Shown: positions 35,072-44,700 of the stretch, one piece after another
Layout: each line of letters opens with the position of its first letter
How positions within the stretch are numbered: position 1 is the stretch's first letter
Origin: Lachnospiraceae bacterium
GTDB taxonomy: Bacteria; Bacillota; Clostridia; Lachnospirales; Lachnospiraceae
Length of the DNA: 60,427 nt
Reading direction: 5' to 3'
Assembly: GCA_003979345.1 (NCBI GenBank)
Contig: RYVZ01000021.1
Coordinates: 1 to 60,427 of the forward strand
The notes under the pieces: generated by a model
Told to the model about the DNA's origin: nothing
Databases searched by the model: none
What the model saw: only the letters and a program-made list of their open reading frames with translations
Made by a program: the position numbers and the translations under genes

Positions 35072-35204
35072 TGTGGATAACTCTGTGGAAATTGGGGATT
35101 TCTGACGAAATATGCCATGTGTGTCGGAAAACGCTGTGGATAAATGACAGGGCTAGCACTAAATATTGAAGGCAAAATTGCAAACCACATGATATTGTGG
35201 ATGA
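35072..35204 (+). promoter_or_regulatory. Cluster of DnaA-box-like sequences
   Basis: TGTGGATAA, the complement of the consensus DnaA box TTATCCACA, occurs exactly at 35072-35080 and 35135-35143. TGTGGAAAT (35084-35092) and TGTGGATGA (35196-35204) are near matches. All four have the same orientation and lie just before the trkH promoter, the last one overlapping its -35. Confidence 0.5.
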
Positions 35205-35223
35205 AGGAGGACTGTGTTATAAT
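35195..35223 (+). promoter_or_regulatory. trkH promoter
   Basis: TTGTGG (35195-35200) and TATAAT (35218-35223) are 17 bp apart. The leader to the ATG at 35352 would be about 120 nt. I looked for a c-di-AMP (ydaO) riboswitch, common before potassium genes, and did not recognise one. Confidence 0.55.
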
Positions 35224-35351
35224 CTTTACATAACTTGGAAAAACACCTGTGATGCGGGCGGCGAAGATCATAATGTGGACGGGAGAGTCCTTCATGGTCT
35301 TTGGGCTGGAATATGGGACCTGCGTCTGAGGGAGTGGATAGAGGATTGTAT

Positions 35352-36767
35352 ATGGATAGGAAAGAACAAAAAAAGAAGCCCGACCGGAAGCGCGGGGTCA
35401 AAGATGAGATAAAACGTGAAATGTCAACGGCGCAGGCAATCGCGCTCGGTTTTGCGGCGGCAGTATTGATCGGCTCGCTTCTGCTTAGCCTGCCGGTTTC
35501 TTCGGCGGACGGAACGTGGACGAACTATCTTGACGCTTTATTCACCGCGACCACGAGTGTCTGCGTGACCGGACTTGTAGTGGTGGATACATATGCCCAC
35601 TGGAGTGTATTCGGGCAGGGGGTGATCCTGCTGCTGATCCAATGCGGCGGGCTGGGTATCGTTACGTTTACGACAGCGCTGATGGTACTGATCGGCAGGA
35701 AAGTGACGCTAAAGGACAGGCTTTTGCTTAGCGCATCGTTTAATCTGGATACGATGCAGGGGCTTGTCCGCTTTCTTGTGCGTGTTCTGAAAGGAACCCT
35801 GATCGTGGAGGGGATCGGGGCGCTCTTATGTCTGCCGGTCTTTGTGCCGGAGTATGGGCTTCGGGGAATCTGGATGTCGGTATTTCACGCGATCTCGGCA
35901 TTTTGTAATGCCGGTATGGATATTATCGGAGCGGATTCTCTGACGGGATATGTTGGAAATGTGTGGATGAATCTGGTGACGATGCTGCTGATCGTTCTTG
36001 GGGGAATCGGCTTTATCGTCTGGTGGGATGTCCTGCGCGTCATCCATGAGATCCGTGAGGGCAATATTGCCCGGCGGTTCTGGTACCGGCAGCTTCGGCT
36101 TCACACGAAGATCGTTCTGGTCGTTACGCTGTCACTTGTGTTTGGAGGGGCGCTTGTTGTCTTCTTATTAGAATACGGGAATCCCGAAACATTGGGTTCG
36201 CTGTCGTTTCCGGTAAAGCTGCTCGCATCCTTGTTTCAGTCTGTTTCCTTTAGAACGGCGGGCTTTGCCACGATCTCTCAGAAGGGACTATCAGGAGGAA
36301 CCGTTATTGTCGGGATTCTTCTTATGATCATTGGCGGTTCGCCGATCGGTACGGCGGGGGGGATCAAGACGACGACTGTTGCGATCGTACTGTTCACAGC
36401 TATGGCGACGATCAAGGGAGATGCGGATGTAAAAGTGTTCCGACGCACGATCCCGGCGAGAACGCTGCGCAAGGCGATTTCAGTAACACTTGTTTTCGGA
36501 ACGGTGCTGCTGACCATGATTGTACTGATGTCCGTACTTGAGCCGGGAAGCATGACGGATATTGCCTATGAGACGGCGAGTGCACTTGGCACGGTCGGAT
36601 TATCGAGAAGCTATACGGCGACGATGAACGCAGCCGGAAAGATCCTGATTCTGTGCTGCATGTTCCTTGGGAGGATCGGACCGATCTCCATGGCGATCGC
36701 ATTGCATATGAAAGGGCATAGTAAAGTCGACGTGAAGTATCCGGAGGAGGATGTGACGGTCGGATAA
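35352..36767 (+). CDS. TrkH/KtrB-family potassium uptake membrane subunit
   Basis: A 471-aa integral membrane protein that forms the ion pathway of a Trk/Ktr potassium transporter. Four pore-loop repeats are visible: FTATTSVCVTGL, HAISAFCNAGMD, FRTAGFAT and YETASALGTVGL. Each carries the glycine of the selectivity filter. A basic N-terminus (KEQKKKPDRKRG) precedes the first membrane helix. The start at ATG 35352 follows GAGGATT; an in-frame codon at 35301 is not supported. Its regulatory partner TrkA is encoded 260 bp downstream on the same strand, separated by a tandem repeat array. Confidence 0.9.
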   Translation: MDRKEQKKKPDRKRGVKDEIKREMSTAQAIALGFAAAVLIGSLLLSLPVSSADGTWTNYLDALFTATTSVCVTGLVVVDTYAHWSVFGQGVILLLIQCGGLGIVTFTTALMVLIGRKVTLKDRLLLSASFNLDTMQGLVRFLVRVLKGTLIVEGIGALLCLPVFVPEYGLRGIWMSVFHAISAFCNAGMDIIGADSLTGYVGNVWMNLVTMLLIVLGGIGFIVWWDVLRVIHEIREGNIARRFWYRQLRLHTKIVLVVTLSLVFGGALVVFLLEYGNPETLGSLSFPVKLLASLFQSVSFRTAGFATISQKGLSGGTVIVGILLMIIGGSPIGTAGGIKTTTVAIVLFTAMATIKGDADVKVFRRTIPARTLRKAISVTLVFGTVLLTMIVLMSVLEPGSMTDIAYETASALGTVGLSRSYTATMNAAGKILILCCMFLGRIGPISMAIALHMKGHSKVDVKYPEEDVTVG

Positions 36768-36804
36768 GGGCAATATAAAATAGCATACGTTACAGAAAGA
36801 AAAA

Positions 36805-36980
36805 CGAAGATATGAAATTAGAAGAATGTGAGACTAGAAAGCTATGGAACAAGAAAGCTATGGAACAAGAAAGCTATGGAACAAGAAAGATATAAAACAA
36901 GAAAGCTATGGAACAAGAAAGATATAAAACAAGAAAGATATGAAACAAGAAAGATATAAAATAACAAAGATGTGAAATTG
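36805..36980. repeat. 16-bp tandem repeat array between trkH and trkA
   Basis: Eleven in-phase 16-bp units run from 36805 to 36980. Those at 36837, 36853, 36869 and 36901 are identical (GAAAGCTATGGAACAA). The others are variants such as GAAAGATATAAAACAA, degenerating at both ends. The unit is not a multiple of three and no frame crosses it, so it is non-coding leader or spacer DNA inside the potassium uptake operon. Confidence 0.92.
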
Positions 36981-37027
36981 TGAAATCACCGCAGAGGTGG
37001 TAACAACGCAGAATAGGAGCGGACGAT

Positions 37028-37678
37028 ATGGAGAACAAATCATTTGCGGTACTGGGGCTTGGAAAATTTGGCAGGAGCACGGTGGAAGAGCTGGTGCGTG
37101 CCGGTGCGGAAGTCATGGCAGTTGATAACGACGAGGAAAAGGTCAAGAAAATTTCCGAGATTGCGGCTTATGCGATGCAGGCGGATGTACGGGACTCTGA
37201 GGCGATGCAGGAACTTGGGCTTTCTAACATGGATGGCGTGATCGTGGCAATGACGGGAAGTCTTGACGCTTCCATCATGGCGACGATCATGGCAAAGGAG
37301 GAGGGCGTACCCTATGTGCTTGCCAAAGCGCAGGATGAGGTGCATGAGAGGATCCTGAAACGTGTCGGCGCGGATAAGGTCATCATTCCCGAGAGGGAGT
37401 CCGCTGCGCGTGTTGCAAGAAATATGATCTCCGGCAATTTTTTAGATTTTATCGAATTATCCGAGCGCGTGCGCATGGTAGAGCTCAGCGTGAAACCGGA
37501 ATGGATGGGATACAGCCTGTGCGAGCTTGATCTGCGTAAGAAGTATTCCCTGAATGTCATGGCGATCCGGTCGGAGGGCGAGCTGGTCACAAATATTGAT
37601 CCGGAGGAAAAACTTACTGCAGATATGACGCTGTTAGTGACGATCGATAAGAAAGATCTGGCAAGACTATATACCTGA
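37028..37678 (+). CDS. TrkA/KtrA-family potassium channel regulatory protein
   Basis: A 216-aa cytoplasmic gating ring subunit. Residues 1-125 are the RCK_N Rossmann domain with GLGKFG (about 9-14) and the acidic VDNDEEKV that binds the ribose of NAD(H) or ATP. About 135-216 are the TrkA_C domain, a known c-di-AMP-binding site in KtrA relatives. It regulates the TrkH-type subunit encoded upstream. The short GAGCGGACGAT before ATG gives a modest ribosome binding site. The 16-bp repeat array immediately upstream may affect its expression relative to trkH. Confidence 0.92.
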   Translation: MENKSFAVLGLGKFGRSTVEELVRAGAEVMAVDNDEEKVKKISEIAAYAMQADVRDSEAMQELGLSNMDGVIVAMTGSLDASIMATIMAKEEGVPYVLAKAQDEVHERILKRVGADKVIIPERESAARVARNMISGNFLDFIELSERVRMVELSVKPEWMGYSLCELDLRKKYSLNVMAIRSEGELVTNIDPEEKLTADMTLLVTIDKKDLARLYT

Positions 37679-37769
37679 GCATATATTATAAATAACCGGA
37701 TGCTTTATGCGTGGCAAGTATCGTTAACGACTGCATGCATATGGGCTGGAGAAGATAATAGGGGTGCCA

Positions 37770-38522
37770 ATGGAAGTTGTTGTTTTAACTGCGCTCGGCG
37801 TCGGCGGAGCAACCGTTGTCGGGGCGCTGATCGGTTTTTGTTTTCAGAATATATCAGAAAAAACAAATGATGTGATCTTGGGATTTGCGGCGGGCATTAT
37901 GCTTGCCGCCGCTGTGCTGGGGCTGATTCTTCCGTCCATGGAAGCTGCCGGGAAAAGCGGCATCTGGATGACGGTCATTGGGATTTTGGCAGGCGCATTG
38001 TTTTTGAACCTTGTGGATAAAATAACGCCGCATCTTCATCATTTGACCGGTGTAAAGCCGGAAGAACATCACGGGCGCTCCCATATGGGACGGGTGGAGT
38101 TGTTTGTAATGGCGATCGCAATCCATAACCTGCCGGAAGGATTGGCTGCAGGCGTGGGCTTTGGTTCCGGCGATATCGGGGATGCGGTTACGATCGCGCT
38201 GGGAATTGCGCTGCAGAATATACCGGAAGGCATGATCATCATTTCGCCTATGATCGCGTGCGGCGTGGGGCGCATGCGGACGTTTCTGATTGCGGCAGGG
38301 ACGGGATTGATGGAAGTTGCGGGTACGTTTATCGGATATTTTGCGGTCGGCATATCGGGAGCCGTTCTGCCGTTTGCGCTGGCGTTTGCCGGTGGTACGA
38401 TGCTCTATGTTATCAGTGACGAGATGATCCCTGACACACACAGTCACGGTTATGAGCGCGCCGCAACGTATGCGCTGCTTATCGGATTCATTGTGATGCT
38501 TGTGATGGATGTATTGATATGA
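37770..38522 (+). CDS. ZIP-family metal transporter
   Basis: A 250-aa polytopic membrane protein for divalent metal uptake, most like the bacterial ZupT/GufA group. The two signature helices carry HNLPEG and NIPEG, the metal-binding His/Asn/Glu residues of ZIP transporters. A histidine cluster (HLHH and EEHHGRSH) lies in the loop between helices 3 and 4, the usual variable metal-binding loop. Eight membrane segments are apparent. ATG 37770 follows AGGGG; GTG 37764 is an alternative. Zinc, iron or manganese specificity cannot be told. Confidence 0.88.
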   Translation: MEVVVLTALGVGGATVVGALIGFCFQNISEKTNDVILGFAAGIMLAAAVLGLILPSMEAAGKSGIWMTVIGILAGALFLNLVDKITPHLHHLTGVKPEEHHGRSHMGRVELFVMAIAIHNLPEGLAAGVGFGSGDIGDAVTIALGIALQNIPEGMIIISPMIACGVGRMRTFLIAAGTGLMEVAGTFIGYFAVGISGAVLPFALAFAGGTMLYVISDEMIPDTHSHGYERAATYALLIGFIVMLVMDVLI

Positions 38523-38580
38523 CGGTATTGCGGGCATAAGAGATCGTATGTGCGCTGGAGCGCACATAGGGAGGATAAGA

Positions 38581-39237
38581 ATGAATGATAAACAACGGAA
38601 GCTGGAGCGCTATCGGGAGTTGAACCGGGATGCAAAAAAAGGGCAGATCGTATGCGCGGGTTCTTCTTTAATGGAAATGTTCCCGGTGGAAAAGTTTGCT
38701 GCGGAAGCGGGAGAACCGGTTATTGTGTATAACCGCGGAATCGGAGGGTTTGTAACATCCGAGCTGCTGGATGCGCTGGATATCTGCATTTTGGATCTGG
38801 AACCTTCCCGCCTCTTTATCAATATCGGAACGAACGACCTGAGTGATGCACAGATTCCAATCTCGCGCATGATGCGCAATTATGAGGAGATCCTTGAACG
38901 AACAAGGCAGGCACTTCCTGAAATTGAAATTTATCTGATGGCATACTATCCCGTAAATTATGAGGCGGCGGCTGAGGAAATGAAGCCATGCCTGCGCATC
39001 CGGACGAATGAAAAGATCAACGCTGCCAATCAGGAAGTCCAAAAGCTTGCTGAGCGGTGCGGGTATCGCTATATCGACATCGGTGATGCGCTCCGGGATG
39101 AACGGGGCAGATTGAAGGCAGAGTATACAATAGAAGGGATGCATATCAAAGAGGAAGGATACCGTGAGATCTTTCCGGAGTTCATGAAATATGCGGCGGA
39201 GCCCGGATGGAGGAGTGGATCGGATAAGATATTGTGA
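38581..39237 (+). CDS. SGNH/GDSL-family hydrolase
   Basis: A 218-aa cytoplasmic esterase-like protein. Block I is CAGSSLMEMF with the nucleophile serine, block III is NIGTNDL with the oxyanion asparagine, and block V is GMHIKEEGY with the catalytic histidine. No signal peptide is present, so the substrate should be intracellular, for example an acetylated sugar or phospholipid fragment. A GGGAGGAT site precedes ATG 38581. It lies 58 bp after the ZIP gene and could share its transcript, but no functional link is evident. Confidence 0.85.
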   Translation: MNDKQRKLERYRELNRDAKKGQIVCAGSSLMEMFPVEKFAAEAGEPVIVYNRGIGGFVTSELLDALDICILDLEPSRLFINIGTNDLSDAQIPISRMMRNYEEILERTRQALPEIEIYLMAYYPVNYEAAAEEMKPCLRIRTNEKINAANQEVQKLAERCGYRYIDIGDALRDERGRLKAEYTIEGMHIKEEGYREIFPEFMKYAAEPGWRSGSDKIL

Positions 39238-39302
39238 GCAAAAAAGCATTGGCAGGGGGAATAGGCTGGCGGTAAATGTGGAAGTGTTTTTATAGTTCCT
39301 GC

Positions 39303-39365
39303 TTGACATCTAATATTATATGGCGTATAGTATTGATACAACAATATTATACGCCATATAATATT
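39303..39365 (+). promoter_or_regulatory. padR-operon promoter inside a 24-bp near-perfect palindrome
   Basis: TTGACA (39303-39308) and TATAGT (39326-39331) are 17 bp apart. The 24-bp arms 39312-39335 and 39342-39365 (core ATATGGCGTATA / TATACGCCATAT) are inverted copies around a 6-bp centre, with one mismatch. That mismatch, G at 39330, is inside the -10 hexamer. The site lies 54 bp before padR and is its probable operator. Confidence 0.85.
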
Positions 39366-39418
39366 GCATAAAAATATAGGCATACCGACATGCACTTTTT
39401 GCGGGAAGGGGGAAGGGT

Positions 39419-39745
39419 ATGGTATTTAATACGGGGGCAGCGCTGCTCGATGCGATCGTGCTGGCGCTGGCTGCGAGGGATGATGAGGGAACGTATGGCT
39501 ATAAGATCACGCAGGATGTGAGGATGGTGATCGAGTTGTCGGAATCAACGCTCTATCCGGTACTGCGCAGGCTTCAGCGTGATGAATGCCTTTTGGCATA
39601 CGATAAAGAATTTGCGGGAAGAAACAGGCGTTATTATAGAATCACGGAAATTGGAAAGGCGAAGCTGCACTGGTATGAACTGGAATGGAAAAGTTATGCG
39701 AATAAAATAACAGGCTTATTTGAGGGAGGAAAAGGAGATGAGTAA
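39419..39745 (+). CDS. PadR-family transcriptional regulator
   Basis: A 108-aa regulator of the short PadR subfamily: a winged helix with TYGYKITQDV, STLYPVLRRLQRDECLLAY and the wing RNRRYYRITEIGKAKL, plus one C-terminal dimerisation helix. A GGAAGGGGG site precedes the ATG. It overlaps the next gene by 8 bp and heads a three-gene operon with a HAAS-domain membrane protein and a DUF4097 protein, a recurrent Firmicutes arrangement linked to envelope stress. The large palindrome over its promoter suggests tight autorepression. Confidence 0.92.
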   Translation: MVFNTGAALLDAIVLALAARDDEGTYGYKITQDVRMVIELSESTLYPVLRRLQRDECLLAYDKEFAGRNRRYYRITEIGKAKLHWYELEWKSYANKITGLFEGGKGDE

Positions 39746-40511
39746 GGAAGCATTTATCCGGCGGCTGCGCGAACTTCTTGCCGGACTTCCACAAAGCGAG
39801 GCGTCGGAAGCGATCCAATATTATGAGGATTATTTTGCGGATGCCGGCGTGGAAAATGAGGAGAAGGTCATAGAAGAGCTTGGCAGTCCGGAGAAAGTGG
39901 CTGCAAACATCCGCGCAGATCTCGGAATGCCTCAGACCGGTGATCCGGACGGGGGATATGGCAGGGATGAAGCCGGCAGTGCGGGCGGGGGAAATGACCG
40001 TACTTCACGAAGTCAAAGCAGCGGGGACGAATATTCGGGCAGAACGTATGATGGCATAAGCGGAGCCGGGGAGAACCGGCATGATGGCGGCTGGTATGGA
40101 GGGGACGGATATCATAACAGACGTTACGAAGAGCCGCCGAAGCAAAGGAACACCGCGTTATGGATCGTACTGGCGATCTGTACCTGTTATCTATGGATCC
40201 CGCTGCTCCTTGTGGCGGTCATCCTTGTGTTTGTCGCAATTATTATGGTCTGCGCGCTGAGCTTTGCTTTTGCGGTAACGGCGCTTGCGCTTGGCGTGAC
40301 CGGAATTGCACTGGTCGGTGTGGCAGTCGTAAAAATGTTCGTATCCCCTGCGGCTGGTCTGATCATTTTGGGAGCGGGACTAATCATGGCGGGACTGACG
40401 ATTTTTGCAGTCTTTTTGGTGGGACTGTTGTTTGGAAAAGTGATGCCGTCATTTTTTAGATGGATCGGTTCACTGGGCAGAAAAGCACATAGAAGGAGAG
40501 GTGGCATGTGA
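39738..40511 (+). CDS. HAAS-domain (DUF1700-like) membrane protein
   Basis: A 257-aa protein. Residues 1-70 form a HAAS/DUF1700 domain (RRLRELLAGLPQSEASEAIQYYEDYF, then VIEELGSPEKVAANIR). A Gly/Asp/Tyr-rich linker (about 72-135) follows, then hydrophobic C-terminal helices (about 140-245). HAAS proteins lie next to PadR regulators and are thought to relay envelope signals or modulate the regulator. ATG 39738 overlaps padR and has AAAAGGAG upstream; the end overlaps the DUF4097 gene by 1 bp, so all three are coupled. Confidence 0.85.
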   Translation: MSKEAFIRRLRELLAGLPQSEASEAIQYYEDYFADAGVENEEKVIEELGSPEKVAANIRADLGMPQTGDPDGGYGRDEAGSAGGGNDRTSRSQSSGDEYSGRTYDGISGAGENRHDGGWYGGDGYHNRRYEEPPKQRNTALWIVLAICTCYLWIPLLLVAVILVFVAIIMVCALSFAFAVTALALGVTGIALVGVAVVKMFVSPAAGLIILGAGLIMAGLTIFAVFLVGLLFGKVMPSFFRWIGSLGRKAHRRRGGM

Positions 40512-41542
40512 TGAAGCGGTCAACGAAAGCATGGATCAAAATAGCAGGTGTTATGACTGCGGCCGGCATCGCTTTTCTGATGGCAGACTGCGCGATGGGA
40601 GGATATGATACGTTGAGAAACTGGGTCAAAAACGGGGATCTGTCATGGAATTTCGGGGATTTTGGTTTTTTCGGATGGGGATCGGGCAATTCGGTCCGGT
40701 TTGACAGCAGATTTCCGGTCTATGAGGGAGATGTGGAGCGGACAAAGATCGAAGACGCGCAGCAAATCAGGCGGCTGTGTTTTGATGCCGGCGGCGGATT
40801 GATCGAGATCAAGATCTCGGAGGACGGCGGATACTGGTTTTCAGGTGATCATGCCAAAGAGTTTCAGTGTTATGTGGATAACGGCTGTCTGGAGCTTCGT
40901 GCCAAGGGCGGATCGTGGGTAAACAACCATAATTATGATCACGTGATCACGGTATGGGTGCCTGCGGAAGAATCTTACGGCGGAATCGATCTGGATATCG
41001 GAGGAGGTGTTCTGAGAGCAGAAAGGTTGTCCGGTGATGAGATCTCCGTTGATGTGGGAGCAGGAAGCGTTGAGACGGATGAACTGAACGGGACCAATAT
41101 CGAACTGGATCTGGGAGCAGGCGAGATTTTGGTGCACCGCGCGGATGCAGAACGGATCTCCATTGACATTGGTGCCGGTAAAGTCCGGATAGATGCGTTT
41201 TCCGTGCAGAAACTGAATGCGGCCCTGGGCGCGGGAGAAGCTGTGCTTACGGAAGGTGAAGTGCAGGATGCAGACCTTTCCGTGGGTATGGGGCAGATCG
41301 ATTACAGTGGTTCGGTCACGGGGGATCTGAAGGCGGAATGCTCCATGGGGCAGATCGATCTGGAGCTGAACGGAAAGCCTGAAGACCATAATTACGTGGT
41401 CGAGTGCAGCATGGGTGAGATCAGGGTGGATACCCGGAAGTACGGCGGTATGGCTTCCTCCCAGACGATCAGCAATGGTGCGGACAGTGACTTCGAACTC
41501 GAATGCAGCATGGGAGGAATCATCGTGACATTTGTTCCGTGA
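40511..41542 (+). CDS. DUF4097-family beta-helix-like protein
   Basis: A 343-aa protein with an N-terminal membrane anchor or signal (about residues 8-26) and an extracytoplasmic region of repeated short beta strands. Repeating elements such as IGGGVLRAERLSG, VGAGSVETDELNG, LGAGEILVHRADA and IGAGKVRIDAFSV come every ~20 residues, typical of the DUF4097 right-handed beta fold; near the C-terminus the motif becomes CSMGQI/CSMGEI/CSMGGI. Function is unknown; as the last gene of the PadR-HAAS operon it likely works at the envelope. Start ATG overlaps the previous stop (TGATG). Confidence 0.82.
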   Translation: MKRSTKAWIKIAGVMTAAGIAFLMADCAMGGYDTLRNWVKNGDLSWNFGDFGFFGWGSGNSVRFDSRFPVYEGDVERTKIEDAQQIRRLCFDAGGGLIEIKISEDGGYWFSGDHAKEFQCYVDNGCLELRAKGGSWVNNHNYDHVITVWVPAEESYGGIDLDIGGGVLRAERLSGDEISVDVGAGSVETDELNGTNIELDLGAGEILVHRADAERISIDIGAGKVRIDAFSVQKLNAALGAGEAVLTEGEVQDADLSVGMGQIDYSGSVTGDLKAECSMGQIDLELNGKPEDHNYVVECSMGEIRVDTRKYGGMASSQTISNGADSDFELECSMGGIIVTFVP

Positions 41543-41601
41543 GCATGAGCAGGTCACGCTGCCCGATCATGAAATAACAATTGTTTCTCCTTTTTCCTCA
41601 G

Positions 41602-41655
41602 ATTTCCGGAAAGTTTTCGAAAACGATGACTTTCCGGAAATATTATGCTATAGTA
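41602..41655 (+). promoter_or_regulatory. Three palindromes at the promoter of the hybrid kinase gene
   Basis: ATTTCCGGAAAG (41602-41613) and CTTTCCGGAAAT (41630-41641) are perfect inverted copies, each containing the palindrome TTTCCGGAAA. Between them lies a third palindrome, GTTTTCGAAAAC (41613-41624). TATAGT (41650-41655) could be the -10, with ATGACT (41626-41631) as a weak -35 at 18 bp. The set lies about 85 bp before the kinase start. Confidence 0.55.
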
Positions 41656-41739
41656 ATTGAGAGCGGCAGGCAACGTGCGGAGTGAGAGAAGGAAGCTTTG
41701 AAACAGCGCATGGAACCGGAGTAAAGGAGGAGGAGCATC

Positions 41740-44700
41740 ATGATTTCCGCAGAAGATATTGCTGATTTTTATGCGCGTTATAAGCAGAACCTGAAAGCGG
41801 AAGCCGGGATCGTAAACGATCTGCTGTCCGCGCGGGATCAGGAGATCTGGGTCGAGAAACTGAAGAGAAAAAGACGTTCGATGCGGTATTTATATATTGA
41901 AAATGAAGCGCTCCTCAATGTCTATGTTCGTCCTTTCTTAGATGAAAACGCCTTAAATGACGAACTGGCTGAGGAATTTCTGCATCAGATTCATGCGGCG
42001 TCAGGGGAATCATGTGAGGATGATCTGGCGTTTCGCGAGGTTGCGGAGACGTTAAGACGCTACTATAAGGAGAAATACGATGTGTCGGGAAGCCGGGATG
42101 AGCATGCGTACACAAATTATCTGTGGGCATGCAGCATACTCGGCGCTTATTATAACCGCGGTTTCGAGAAAAGCGACGGGGAGCGGAGCCTTGCCTGCTA
42201 TGAAGAGATCAGAAAACTGCGCGCGCGGTACAGAGAACTGGAAGATTTCGAGCTGCGCAGGCGGGTCGTATTTTCCTTTTATAATTATGCGGTGGTGAGC
42301 CGTAATTTTGAACTTGTCGATGCTGCCGGTCTCATCGGACTTCTGAATGAGGCGCTTTCTTTTTATGAGGACCCGGAAGTACGTGCGCTGGATGGGGAGA
42401 GAATTGACTTTACTGCACTCTGCCGGGAACTGAAAATCCATACGATTGGGAATTTTATATTGGGGCATGAACGGGGAGAAGTGGAAAAAGACATTCTTTC
42501 GGAGTGCCGCAGGGTATTAGAGGACTGTTATAAGGAGAGTTTGTCTAAGAATCCGGAGCCCTATGAGATGGCGGACGGAATCTACTGCGCCTACACGCGC
42601 TGCCTGTTCTTTCTGGGTGAGTTCGATTGTACGGAATATCTGAATGATTATAAACGATATTGCGATTATGTGATCGCGAGGGATACGTTTGATACCCTGC
42701 CCGGCATTCCGTTTTGGAACAGCAGGCTGTTTAGGGTTTGCAATCAGCATCTTCCCGTGATCATTTCTGCATTATCAGAATATAAAGATGAGTATCGTCC
42801 TGCCGGATGCGCAGATGCCGGGGATGAGCGGACGAATGCCGGAGCCGGACAGCCGGATGCCGCGGATAGTGCTAAAATCATGGCGGAATGTGTCGGGCAG
42901 TATTTGGAAATTCTCAGCCAGATGCCGCGTACCGGCTGCGTGAACTTTGTCAATGATGTGACGGCGGAATCGCTTCTTTCCATACTGAACCGGCTGTCCG
43001 GCAGTGAGATCGATTTTTCTTTTTTTATCCGTTCGACCATTTGGCGGGATGAGATGACGCTCATTCATGCAGAGCTTGTCGGGCAGCTTGCACGCCGGAT
43101 CTTAAAAGAAGTTTTTGAACAAAAACCGGAGCTGCTGATCGGGGAGTACGGGTGCAGGAATGTTTTAGAAGTATTGGAGAACAGGGAGAGGCTGACAGCA
43201 TTTGCAGACGGGGCCGCGCAGATCTTTGATATCGGAAAGATAAAGCTGGCAGGCATTGCCGGCAAGCAGTCGCGCAGATGGACGCAGTGGGAAAAGGAGA
43301 AGATGCTCGGGCATCCGAGGCTCGGCGTTGAGATGATCAGGAAAGCGCCGTTTCTTATGCCGTACGCGGATATCGTGCTCGGACATCACAAATCCTACGA
43401 TGGAAAGACGGGGTATCCGCCGGAGTTTGACAATACTGCTTCCGAACATCGTTTTTTTATTGAACTGATTCATATTTGCGATTTTCTGTGCTCCGAGACG
43501 GAATGGATGGGGCGGGCGGCTGCGGATACAGGGAGATTCGGGCGCTGTCTTGAAGAACTCAGGCGGGGGAGCGGTACGCGCTATCAACCGGAGCTTGTGG
43601 AACTGATCGTTGGGGAACCGGCGTTGAAAGGGGATCTGTCTTATCTGCTGTGTGCGGGACGCAGCCGGATCTATTATGAGATCTATCAGAGAGCAGTCTT
43701 AAACAGGAACGGGGAAGCATCGTATGCGAAGGGTCAGGAACTTCAGGTGCATGAGGCGCAGGAAGAGAATGCAGGAGCGCCTGATGCGTGCGGTCATATC
43801 GTGGAGAATGAGGATGTCCGTGATCTTTTAGCCTCGTTTGCGGCGCTGGAGAATATCGGGATTGCCGTCATGTCGGACCGGAAAATTCTGTTTCATGCGG
43901 ACGGAAGCGACGTATGGGATGAAAAGAGCATGCTTCGCGCAGAAGACTGGACACAGGAAAAAAGAAAACGGCATGAGTTCCTCTTTGAAAAAAGCGGCGG
44001 GGGTACGGTCTCATTTGTGTTTTACGCATCTTCGTGGGATGAGAAGCGTTCCCGCTGTGCGGAGAGTCTTGCGTGTGCCTGCATGCGCCTGTTAAGGCAG
44101 CAGGACAGGATGCAGAAAGTAATAGAGCATTATGAGGGCGAGCGCGAAAAAAAGGATGTATTACTGGATACCGTACAGGCAAGCGGCATGGAGAACGAAA
44201 GTATTGTGCGGGTGCTCTCCCGCGATATCCTGCTGATGCTGCGCGTGGATATGTTTACGGGAGAAAGCCGCGTGCTTTGGCGCGGCGGCAGGGGAATCTT
44301 TGACGGAATACAGAGCGGCGCGTATGAGCAGTTTTTGAAAAGGCTGTCGGGCGCTGTTTTTGAGGAGGACTGGTCTGAGGCACGCCCGAGACTGCAGCTT
44401 GACAAAATGTCCCGTACCCTGATAGAACAGAACGGTGTGTCAAAACTGGAACTGCGCATTTTGATCGAGAGACGCTGGAACTGGGTCTGCATCGACTGCG
44501 CACAGGCAGCGGAGCGCGGCATGGTGCCGAGCGTCATGATGTTGACGATCCGCGATATACACGAGAGCAGACAGCAGAGCGAACAGATCAACCGGAGTCT
44601 GAAAGAGGCGTATCAGGAGGCGGAGGACGCCAACCGTGCAAAAAGCATCTTCCTGTCCGCCATGTCTCATAATATCCGCACGCCGATGAATGGAATTATG

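Noticed and set aside
35072..35204. Replication origin
   Set aside because: There are DnaA-box-like sites, but no dnaA, dnaN or other origin genes nearby and no clear AT-rich unwinding element beyond the general background.
35224..35351. ydaO/c-di-AMP riboswitch before trkH
   Set aside because: Expected for potassium genes, but I could not find the conserved elements in this 130-nt leader.
36805..36980. CRISPR or coding repeat
   Set aside because: Units are 16 bp without spacers, and the period breaks any reading frame.
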